A DNA stretch of 15,644 nucleotides from Phialocephala subalpina. Its lineage: Eukaryota > Ascomycota > Leotiomycetes > Helotiales > Mollisiaceae. How positions within the stretch are numbered: position 1 is the stretch's first letter; each line of letters begins with the position of its first letter. A program made the position numbers and the translations under genes. The stretch spans positions 96,531 to 112,174 of the forward strand of contig FJOG01000080.1 of the NCBI GenBank assembly GCA_900073065.1, written 5' to 3'. Under the pieces are notes generated by a model. The model did not search any database and had not been told where the DNA came from. It was given only the letters and a program-made list of their open reading frames with translations. This document shows, in pieces, positions 8,683 through 15,644 of this stretch.

Positions 8683-8975
8683 GATTTTTTGTATCGTCTA
8701 GTCATTATTCTGCAAAGCGTGGTGGTTTTGGAAACCGCCAGGTCGCCAGCTTCCAGCTGACACCGCGTGGTGACTCGCGATTTTGAAACGTGAACGCCTT
8801 GCCATTAGTCAGTGAGCTGGCACTGCATCCTTCAAGGCAGGCTTCTCGACAGGCTCTCTTTCTTCCAAACACCTTCGAAAATCAACATCATCACGACGCC
8901 GTCCCACCCATCCATCCACTTTTTTCTTTTACTTCGCTTTATTCTTATGAAACTGGGAAAAGTAAGCTTGTCAAA
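8683..8975. promoter_or_regulatory. Shared upstream region of two divergent genes
   Basis: This spacer separates the minus-strand DUF6594-like start (8682) from the plus-strand start at 8976. It contains pyrimidine-rich tracts near 8860-8950 (for example CCATCCACTTTTTTCTTTTA), typical of fungal leaders. No clear TATA box is seen. Confidence 0.45.
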
Positions 8976-9196
8976 ATGCCACTGCCGCCATACATTGATG
9001 AATTTCATCTTCAGGCCTCGGCTGACCATGGCTCTGGAACCGGTCGCCGGCCTGGTCAACTCACGAACCAAGTATCGCCAGCATGGGAAAAAGCAGTACA
9101 AGAAAGATCCGCCAAGCAACATCAGCGCCTGCAGAGGAAATGGTATTGGAGATCCGCGCTGGCGACTACTGCCTCGACGGATACCTGTCCCAAGCG

Positions 9197-9250
9197 GTAG
9201 AAAATCCTCCAAGTCAAATTCAATTGCCTTCACTGACCGACCTCAATCAG
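9197..9250 (+). other. Intron 1 of the retropepsin-like gene
   Basis: The 54-nt intron has donor GTAGAA, branch CTGAC at about 9232-9236 and acceptor AATCAG. It removes the TAG at 9198-9200 and an in-frame TGA, and joins CPKR to ATFQLYRCKEPAC in one frame. Confidence 0.75.
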
Positions 9251-9454
9251 GGCCACCTTTCAACTATACCGATGCAAAGAGCCAGCCTGCACAGAGGGTC
9301 TTTTCAGTTCTGAGGGGGAATTGGAGATACATACCATGGCTTTGGATGCCTGCGCGGCAAGACTCAACAGAATTGGCCAAGAACTGCTTGCACACTGGAC
9401 TTCCAAGATTTGTGCGAACTGCAGCAAGGAGTTTAAATCCAAAGCCCAATTCGA

Positions 9455-9505
9455 GTACGTAGAAAGCCTAGATCTTGAATTTTTCTGCTACTAATCCTAG
9501 GTCAG
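9455..9505 (+). other. Intron 2 of the retropepsin-like gene
   Basis: Donor GTACGT, a TACTAAT branch site at 9488-9494 and acceptor GTCAG ending at 9505 (51 nt). Splicing gives KSKAQFE-YHLLKRK. The nearer AG at 9500 would lead to a stop within six codons. Confidence 0.75.
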
Positions 9506-10566
9506 GTACCACCTCTTGAAGAGGAAAAGCAAATCATTTCTGTGCATAAGTTCAATGTGGTTGGCCTGGAGCAGTCGACGGTTTACGGAGGAGGGAGAAG
9601 CTTTACTCCAAGCTTTCTATGAAAAGATGTATTAAGCAAGAAGTCGGGTCACTCCTATAACTCCTCTAACCGTCGAGGACTCGCCGGATCCAGACTTTGA
9701 AAAACTCAATCTAACCAAAAGAGTCCTGCCCCTCGTGATCGGCGGGGATATTCTTGACACTTGCGCCGATACAGGATCAGCTTACAATATCATGGCGCTG
9801 GACACCGCTGAGAAATTAGGTCTTGGAACGAAGATTGATTCCAGCGATCTCAAAGTTTTCGAGCTGGCAGACGGAAGGCTTGTTCATTCTATTGGGAAAG
9901 TGCGGGAATATTGCAGTTCCCCGGACGACCCCGGTATTCGGGTGCGATGTACGTTTCATATCTGGGAGAAATGTTCGACACCAGTGATCATGGGTCGATC
10001 ATTCCTTGACAAAACCAAGGTGATGGAAACACCAAGTCGCTTCATTCAACGGACGACCCTTCTGAACGACGAGGCAGGCTTGCCTATTGTCAGGCTTATC
10101 GGAACATCTCATATGCGATTGCCCTGCTACATCGATGGGGAACTCGTTTCCGCCGATCCCGACTCAGGTTCAGACCTGGATCGCAGAGTGATGTTCTTCT
10201 GGGTGATAAGGCATTGGTAGAAGCGGATGTCTTCAACGGAGGACAGCAGATAATGATACTCCAAGTCGAGTGTCGTCACGGTCCTCCTATTCCGGATTGT
10301 GCGCCCATTATTCACCTCTCATCCGCAGAGAAAGGGTTTCTCGATAGTAAGAGAAGGTTGAAAAGACTTTTCCAGAAACTGAAGGACGAGCCACCTCCTC
10401 CCACAACTCTTGCTGACGATCAACGGGCCAGAGATACACGGGAAATCCATAGGCGGCTCCAAGAACAGGAAAGAATGGCTACGTTGACAGACGATGAAAG
10501 AGGAGGGCCGAGGGCTTAGAGAAGATCCGTCGGGAAAACTATGACAGGCTCAGACAACCACCTTGA

Positions 10567-11104
10567 TCGGAGATATAGCAGAGGAATCACACCAGAACCT
10601 TCCGTGTATAAAGTTTGAAGTTTGCATTCGCATTTCTTCTACCTCGTATTTCACTTCGAGCCATTTCAAATGTCACGTCATTGCTCGACAGCCCAATCAC
10701 ATTCACGATCGAGCGTGCAACTGATGTTCCCATGTGCTGCAGGCGAAATATTCTCCAAAAGAGTCCTTGTACAACCTATAGGAGCTGAGAAATGCAGCAA
10801 GGGGTCTTGTTCTGTGGCTTGTGCGATATCGAGCAATCCTGCAGCTGTCATTGGCTGCTTGATTCCATGGCCCAATTTCTCTCAGAACTGGAGGAACGTT
10901 GTTCCGGCCGTTTTCCCGTGCAAAAATAGCGTCTGCAGCTGGCGGATTTTCACCAATACAAGTCACCGAAGCCTAACGCATCGCCCTTATTTCAGACAGT
11001 TTCAGGTCAAGCAGGACTAAGAGTTCAAGCACTCTACTGCTAGAAATGAGGCAATGCCCACAAAAGTGTCTCACCCGCTCCTATGACATCTTTGACAAAT
11101 CCGT
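10567..11104. other. Intergenic stretch, no recognised gene
   Basis: Composition is normal. Open frames exist on both strands (plus 10622-11020; minus 10678-10966), but neither shows a domain, a good start context or a plausible intron pattern, so I do not call them. Part of it is presumably the 3' region of the retropepsin-like gene. Confidence 0.5.
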
Positions 11105-11140
11105 GAAACAATCCTCTATTCTAGTTTTCTTTTCAACGCT
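11105..11140 (+). promoter_or_regulatory. Pyrimidine-rich leader before the ankyrin gene
   Basis: The sequence TCCTCTATTCTAGTTTTCTT, followed by TTCAACGCT, lies directly before ATG 11141. Such CT-rich tracts commonly mark transcription start regions and leaders in filamentous ascomycetes. No TATA box is evident. Confidence 0.4.
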
Positions 11141-11848
11141 ATGTCATTTATCTATAACCGTGCATTATCTGGGACCCTTACCGAGCATGATCTAAAGAGC
11201 CATGCTGGGGAAATCAACTCCGTCAACACCAAAACCGGCTTAACCCCGCTCGGTGCCACAGCATGGAACGGCCATATAGACCTGGTCAAGTTACTCCTCG
11301 AACACGGAGCGGACCCGGACGGGGCTCCGGGGCATGTCAGGACCCGGCGTCCTCTTTGGGTGGCATCAGCAAGAACGCAGAAAAATGCCGTGGACATTGT
11401 CAAGATCCTTCTCAAACACGGAGCAGATCCGAACTTACCATCCGTCATTGATCACAACTCCACACCGGTGCAAACATACAAGCCCCCTACTCTGATCATG
11501 ACCTTGGTGGATGCGGGAGCGTCACCCTCAGCCAGGAATGACCTGGGCGAGACAGCGGAGCTAGTGGTAAGGAGGAGGAATGACGACAATCGAATGTGGG
11601 CTCTGCGTCCTTCGTATCCGAAGGTTGCTATGCGGAACCAAGTTGTCGACCTGCTGGTCTCGCTGGTGCTCTTCGCCATTGCGTGGGTCAAACAGTTGGG
11701 ATTCCCGGTCAATCGCATATTAGCCCTTTTGCTCTGGAAGGTGGGTTCGACCTTGAAGCACCGAGGCTCGAAGCTAACCACGCCAACCAGAAACCCAACG
11801 ACCCCAAGCGTGAAGAGGAGGTCAGACACAACATCACCAGAGACCTAA
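11141..11848 (+). CDS. Small ankyrin-repeat protein with a membrane segment
   Basis: A 235-residue frame from ATG 11141 to TAA 11846-11848. Two ankyrin repeats are clear: GLTPLGATAWNGHIDLVKLL with LEHGADP (residues about 33-59), and PLWVASARTQKNAVDIVKIL with LKHGADPN (about 71-98). A degenerate third runs around LIMTLVDAGASPSARNDLG. Residues about 167-186 (VVDLLVSLVLFAIAWVKQLG) form a probable membrane or buried hydrophobic helix, and a second hydrophobic patch is at 190-200. After about 11735 the called frame becomes Ser/Thr/Arg-rich (TPTRNPTTPSVKRR). The next frame there (GGFDLEAPRLEANHANQ, on to TAG-free sequence until TGA 11926-11928) looks more natural, so a frameshift or missed intron may alter the tail. 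Role unknown; protein binding is the only safe inference. Confidence 0.7.
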   Translation: MSFIYNRALSGTLTEHDLKSHAGEINSVNTKTGLTPLGATAWNGHIDLVKLLLEHGADPDGAPGHVRTRRPLWVASARTQKNAVDIVKILLKHGADPNLPSVIDHNSTPVQTYKPPTLIMTLVDAGASPSARNDLGETAELVVRRRNDDNRMWALRPSYPKVAMRNQVVDLLVSLVLFAIAWVKQLGFPVNRILALLLWKVGSTLKHRGSKLTTPTRNPTTPSVKRRSDTTSPET

Positions 11849-12109
11849 ATGAAGCAGGACAAGTGGATTCCTCCTCAAGCACCAATAAAGAGACGGGATC
11901 TGAGACAAAAGCTCGGGGTAAACTTTGAGCATGAACAATAGACAACACTGTCGATGTGGCGGAACCTGGCTCATCTTACTAGCACACGTGAAACCTAAGA
12001 CCAGCCGAAGTAACGATACTCGCTCCTAGTAAAGTGCATTCAGAAGGCGTTCCTGGATTACTAAACGTGATCAGTGGGTTGGTTGCCGTCATTTTAGGGG
12101 TTTATTGCC
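11849..12109. other. Spacer, possible tail of the ankyrin gene
   Basis: Up to 11928 an alternative frame of the ankyrin gene remains open and polar (NEAGQVDSSSSTNKETGSET). Beyond it, nothing is recognised. Sequence upstream of 12110 may belong to the LINE relic but I cannot read a frame in it. Confidence 0.4.
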
Positions 12110-12420
12110 ATGATGGCAAGTGGCGGAGTCAAACTGGTTAAGCCACGCTTCGTAGTTATGGTCCACCGAACCCCTGCGGACAAGGAACAGAGCATAACTA
12201 AAATCATACATGAGAATGACTTGGGAAGCAGAGGATTTGGTATTGAAGAAATTGCGTGGATAATGAAGAAGGATGGTAATATTACTCGGAATTTGGTTTG
12301 ATAATATAAAAGCAATTGAATAGGTAATACAAAATAGTATATTCTTTAAAACAAGATATATTAATAATATTAAACTATATAAGAGAAAGGCAAATTATTA
12401 ATTTATTAAAAGTAATTAAA
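12110..12420 (+). pseudogene. Relic of a LINE-type ORF1 (gag-like) protein
   Basis: From 12110 the frame reads MASGGVKLVKPRFVVMVHRT, then a segment ending ENDLGSRGFGIEEIAWIMKK. After a frame change near 12285 it continues LGIWFDNIKAIE-stop-VIQNS, and then RYINNIKLYKRKAN before dissolving into AT-rich sequence. The order RTP...F-IEDIAWLK...LGIWFD...W-I...RYI...KK is what I know from ORF1/gag-like proteins of fungal non-LTR retrotransposons, where CCHC knuckles follow. The stop is TAG where Trp (TGG) is expected, a RIP-type G-to-A change. No reverse transcriptase part remains in the window. Identification is from remembered family pattern. Confidence 0.55.
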
Positions 12421-12450
12421 TACTAATATAGATATATTATATACGAACCT
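12300..12450. other. Short AT-rich block
   Basis: Composition shifts abruptly to AT-rich within the LINE-like relic and back to normal by about 12450. It has the same texture as the larger blocks. It probably marks the mutated remainder of the retroelement. Confidence 0.6.
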
Positions 12451-12896
12451 CGAACTATTAGTTAGGGTTTACCAGGTAATCGAAATCATAGAGAAAGCAA
12501 TTACTATTAGTAATAGTTCATTCCATCAAATCCATATCGAGGGCTAGAAGCAATACGATAGCGCGAACATTCCGTGGTAATTCTCGTAATCATTGGGCGA
12601 AATCATAGAATAGACAGAGGTAGGCATTGTAAATACTGACTTTGAAAACGCCATGCACATGGGTACCTTTAGGAATAGCAATAACGAAGTGAGCCAAACG
12701 AAATGAAGGTAGGAGTAGGTGGGATAATTGAGCCAAGGGAATCAGTGGATAGCAATTATTCACCATTTGATGGGTTGGCAAATCTGGGCCTGGGATTCAG
12801 GCGGCTTACCTATAGGAGCCACGTCATAGAGATCCGTTTCTTAATTCGCAAGCAGATGATGGCTACCCAATGAGCCTAAATATGTTTGTCGTCCAA
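12451..12896. other. Intergenic, 3' of the transcription factor
   Basis: No recognisable gene is present. A perfect 7-bp inverted repeat ACTATTA-G-TAATAGT sits at 12503-12517. A minus-strand frame at 12590-12781 has no domain and is not called. The part next to 12896 is presumably the 3' untranslated region of the transcription factor. Confidence 0.5.
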
Positions 12897-14767
12897 TTAC
12901 TCTGACCACTGATGACTGAAACACTCACGCTCCCCGTTTCGAAGTCTGTATCCCCACGTGTGCATGTGCCCCTCGACTGTATCATAATCCATCCCCAAAA
13001 GTCGCACTCTGTCGTCCTCCTCGATCTCGTGACATTCTGACTCTCCTGGCTCTCCTTCTTCCAGCGATAAAACCCAGCGGCCAACACTTGCAATATGCCC
13101 CGCGTCCCAAGAGCCTTCGCGCCTGGGATGCTCATCCAATACTTTAAGGACTCTTCTTCTAATAACACCATCTCTACATTTCCACAGAACATAGTACAGA
13201 TAGATCAATGTCTCGCCATCGAATGAGAAATAGAATCGTTTCGGTTTCGAAGACATATATGACTCTGAGAGAGACACGATCTCTTCGAATTCGGGGATGT
13301 GAGCATCCCATTCAGTTTCGCGCCTATAGAGAGAACCCTTGACAGATATATAACTTGATATAGCTTGCAGCCTCAACAATGTGGCTTGGGGCAATTCTTT
13401 TGCCAGGTACTCGGACGAGCTCTTGAGCTTTTGCCACATCGGATCAAACCCGGCCAACCATTTTTCCAGCTGCATGAAACAGTCTGCTGCTTCTTTCAAC
13501 CACTTCGAAGGAACTTGTCTGTCCGTGCCCATCCAAGGATTCGAGCCGTATCGTAGATCAAACGAGGCCCATCTTTCGTGAAAGTCCTCAATGTGTCCCC
13601 ACGGACGCTGTACTGGTGGCCTGTCCAGTCCTTGAACAATGTTTAAAAAGTGCCAGCATCGATTCGTCAGGATGTCGCCATATGCAACGGCCTCTTCCAT
13701 AGTATTGAATCTGGAGGGCATCTCCCCAATCAAGTTATCCAGCTCATCTTTGAAGATGCGATGGCCATCGGCGGGGTAAAAATCTACAAATAGCATAGAT
13801 GAGAGGTCGAGCCGAGAGAACACGGAAACGAGCTCATCTTCGGCAAAACAGGACATTGACAGCCCCGCCCCTGCTGAAGCTCGATGTAATGAGCGATTGC
13901 CCAATGGTGAAATCGAAAATTTCCGCCGCAGTTTGGTCCCACTAAAACAGTTTAAGAGGGCCAAATCCTTGCGTCCATAGGCGTTCTCGAAGCAGACTGT
14001 CAAAAGACATGCAATGAGAGCGGTTCGAACGTCCATACTCGAAGTGGAAATCGCATCTCTCATGCTGACCAGAGATTTCTGGTATTCCAGGACCGCAAAA
14101 TCATGCTCAGCTTTGAACAATCGATGGGCGTCACAGGGTCGCATGTGAGGTTCTTTATGGATGATCTTGTACAATGCGCCAACAGCAATCACAGCATGGC
14201 GAATGAATGGGTTGGCCTCTGCCGCTTGTAAAATTGACTGCTGCCAGAGATTCGACGGATTGAAGCCTGCAAGCTCGTGGGCTACATCCTCGGAGAAGAA
14301 TTGGTGGAAGCGATATTCTTGTTGACTCTTGAAAAGGACACGAGAGGGGAATGGAAGTAATTCCTCCTGAGATTTGTATGATCCTGGCTTCATGGAGCGC
14401 TTGTATAGGGCGCCGTTTGAAGTAGCTTTGCGGGTCGGTGCTATTCCAATCTCAGAAGTCGAGGAAGTTTTAGGCAAGATGTGCTTGACCTTAGCAATAG
14501 GTTCTCCTTGGTTGGGCTGAATATATGTCGGAGGATATTCGCAGTCTTTGCTTGACATCCCAAATTTCATACATTTCAAACATATTGGTCTTTCTTCCCC
14601 ACACTTGACTCTTCGTATCCTGGCATTATAAAGTCAGGAGATTGCACAAGGTTTGGGAGCTTCGAACTCAATAGATTTACTCACCGACAAGTCAGGCAAC
14701 CTGTCTTTGTCTTCGGGAGACTCCTCCTAGTCCTCTTGGTCTTTTGCGGGTTTGGTGATTCAGGCAT
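12897..14767 (-). CDS. Zn(II)2Cys6 fungal transcription factor
   Basis: Start ATG is at 14765-14767. Exon 1 is 14685-14767 and exon 2 is 12897-14619, giving 601 residues with frame preserved. The N-terminus is basic (KTKRTRRSLPKTKTG) and runs into the binuclear zinc cluster GCLTCR-IRRVKCGEERPICLK with CMKFGMSSKDCEYP, a six-cysteine pattern with spacings 2-6-6-2-9 (the last slightly longer than usual). The intron splits the cluster after the second Cys, a frequent position. The remaining ~540 residues are a helical regulatory domain with the family's typical block NPSNLWQQSILQAAEANPFI-RHAVIAVGALYKI. This class binds CGG-type DNA sites in the nucleus. No target can be named, since no cluster of metabolic genes adjoins it. 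It is the only clearly intact gene in the window. Confidence 0.92.
14620..14684 (-). other. Intron within the zinc-cluster coding region
   Basis: The 65-nt intron has donor GTGAGT at 14684, branch CTGAC and acceptor TGCCAG ending at 14620. Splicing joins CLTCR to IRRVKC and completes the Zn2Cys6 motif, without which the downstream frame starts in the middle of the cluster. Confidence 0.9.
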
Positions 14768-15074
14768 GCTAAGAGGCTTACTAAAAGAGCACGCACTAGG
14801 GGAGCTGACACAAGTAATTGACTGTCGGCTTTTTAACTTGTCGTTTCTTGTAACGTTCAATATAACTTCTCGCTACGTTGAAAAGACCGGAGAACGGAAA
14901 AAATATCTTTCCCTCCACGCTGAGATTTTAAGGTCCTTATGGCGTTAGCTTATGTCAGATTTTGGTTATGCCTGATACCTCGTAAAAAGCAACCAATCGA
15001 GTTTTTGGATGCCTCAGCTCGGTTAAGAAATTCCTATAATAGAAAAACCAGGATAAGTAGGGTTTTCTTGGCAG
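14768..15074. promoter_or_regulatory. Divergent upstream region
   Basis: It lies between the minus-strand transcription factor start and the plus-strand TATA box at 15075. I see no convincing gene in it; an open plus frame at 14736-14948 overlaps the factor's first exon and has no domain. Specific binding sites cannot be assigned. Confidence 0.4.
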
Positions 15075-15080
15075 TATATA
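15075..15080 (+). promoter_or_regulatory. TATA box with pyrimidine-rich leader
   Basis: TATATA in the context GGCAGTATATAACC is followed by a CT-rich stretch (CCTTTCATTCCCCACAACTT, then more pyrimidines) and, about 70 nt on, by a frame resembling a signal peptide. The spacing is what a fungal core promoter would show. Confidence 0.5.
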
Positions 15081-15151
15081 ACCACCTTTCATTCCCCACA
15101 ACTTGATCAATCTCTTTGTCCCGCGAATCTACCTCCTATTTTACTTGCCCT

Positions 15152-15400
15152 ATAGTCTTTTCATCAATCGTTTGGGCAGTGACTGCTGCCGCGGCCCAAT
15201 TTTTCAATTATATGCCATTTGCAAAAAGGGATTTACAATTGTGCACACCAATTATTCAGGGAAATTCAAGGGCACCAAGGGCTGTAGGAATTCGTGCGAT
15301 ACCAAAACTTAGAGAATTAAATTTTTTATATTTTATTAATAAAAAAAACTTGAAACTTTACTTTTGTATGCCTTATAATATACTAATAATATTTATATAG
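15152..15400 (+). pseudogene. Possible small secreted protein with lost start and tail
   Basis: From 15152 the frame reads I-VFSSIVWAVTAAAAQFFNY and then MPFAKRDLQLC. The first codon is ATA; an ATG there would give a short n-region, a hydrophobic core (SSIVWAVTAAAA) and a small-residue cleavage site, followed by a KR dipeptide of Kex2 type. ATG to ATA is a TpG-to-TpA change, RIP-type on the opposite strand. The frame stays plausible to about 15315 (GIRAIPKLREL) and then runs into AT-rich sequence, ending at 15400. I do not recognise the mature part. Alternatives are a chance frame, or a membrane segment of a larger lost gene. Confidence 0.35.
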
Positions 15401-15644
15401 ATAAATTTTTATTACGTAAACTATTTAATTCAAAATTCAAAATATAAATTAAAAATTTTAATATTATAAAAATAGAAATAAAATAAATCATAAATAGAAA
15501 TATTAAATATTTTAATCGAAATAAAGTATTATAATTAGAAATATTAGAAACTTTTAAGAAACAAATTTAAATAAATTTTCTATTATAATATATAATAATT
15601 TTGAATTTTACTTATAAAAATTAAAAATAAATTATAAGGAAAAA
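15315..15644. other. AT-rich, RIP-like block running off the window
   Basis: The composition switches abruptly to nearly pure A/T with occasional TCGA and CTT words, as in 1-1328. No gene or recognisable element is visible. Confidence 0.75.

Larger units (their letters stand above)
8976..10566 (+). pseudogene. C2H2 zinc-finger and retropepsin-like protein, broken
   Basis: The likely start is ATG 8976 (context GTCAAAATGCC, MPLPPYIDEF). Exons 8976-9196, 9251-9454 and 9506 onward stay in one frame. Exon 2 encodes zinc-finger-like segments YRCKEPACTEGLFSSEGELE with IH, and ICANCSKEFKSKAQFEYH. Exon 3 encodes a retropepsin-like domain: CADTGSAYNIMA (Asp codon 9768), ELADGRLVHSIG and PVIMGRSFLD (9981-10010). 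A second Asp motif, DPDSGSDLD, at about 10158-10181 suggests a tandem domain. Lesions: TAA 9633-9635 where Gln is likely; a jump from SGSDLD to SDVLLGDKALVEADVFN at about 10182 that loses the middle of the second domain and changes frame; and a frameshift near 10500, after which RAEGLEKIRRENYDRLRQPP runs to TGA 10564-10566. Such proteins exist as stand-alone fungal genes. A retroelement origin of the protease is known for the fold, but no RT or integrase lies nearby. Confidence 0.8.

Noticed and set aside
8812..9462. 216-residue plus frame overlapping the retropepsin-like gene
   Set aside because: Its composition is not protein-like; the alternative frame with two introns gives zinc-finger motifs and joins the protease domain.
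10622..11020. Plus-strand frame of 132 residues and minus frames opposite it
   Set aside because: No domain, start context or splice pattern supports any of them over the others.
11737..11752. tRNA B-box-like GGTTCGACC
   Set aside because: No A box, cloverleaf or T-run terminator accompanies it, and it lies inside the ankyrin coding region.
12110..12301. A 63-residue small gene of its own
   Set aside because: The protein continues recognisably in another frame into AT-rich sequence, so it is a retroelement fragment.
1..15644. CRISPR arrays, bacterial operons or ribosomal RNA
   Set aside because: No spaced direct repeats, Shine-Dalgarno-led gene strings or rRNA-like sequence were seen; gene structure is fungal.

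Overview
The window reads as nuclear DNA of a filamentous ascomycete (Pezizomycotina). The evidence is short introns of about 46-65 nt with CTRAY branch points, fungus-typical families (NACHT-ankyrin STAND protein, Zn(II)2Cys6 regulator, DUF6594-like protein, C2H2/retropepsin-like protein), and extremely AT-rich blocks in which transposon reading frames can still be read through CpA-to-TpA type stop codons. That last pattern is the signature of repeat-induced point mutation (RIP). No genus can be assigned.

Layout. 1-1328 is an extremely AT-rich block. 1329-2169 returns to normal base composition and holds a cluster of short palindromes, an unrecognised broken reading frame and probable 5' sequence of the next gene. 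2170-6922 is one NACHT-ankyrin (NLR-like) gene on the plus strand. A complete but RIP-mutated Fot1/pogo-type DNA transposon (2198-4001, TA target duplication) has split it within the first dozen codons, and it also carries a nonsense codon and two frameshifts. 6923-8015 has no recognisable gene except a 22-nt minisatellite. 8016-8682 (minus) is a DUF6594-like gene whose end abuts a broken SANT/Myb-like domain. 8976-10566 (plus) is a broken C2H2 zinc-finger plus retropepsin-like gene. 11141-11848 (plus) is a small ankyrin protein with a membrane segment. 12110-12420 is a relic of a LINE-type ORF1 decaying into AT-rich sequence. 12897-14767 (minus) is an intact two-exon Zn2Cys6 transcription factor. 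15075-15318 has a TATA box followed by a signal-peptide-like frame with no ATG, running into the last AT-rich block (15315-15644).

These genes do not form a pathway. The coherent story is genomic: a RIP-affected accessory compartment in which transposons are mutated heavily, neighbouring genes carry single C-to-T-type nonsense mutations plus indels, and only the transcription factor is clearly intact (the ankyrin and DUF6594 genes may be). Rejoining the two flanks of the transposon gives a continuous STAND N-terminus, so the window preserves a direct record of an NLR gene being disrupted.
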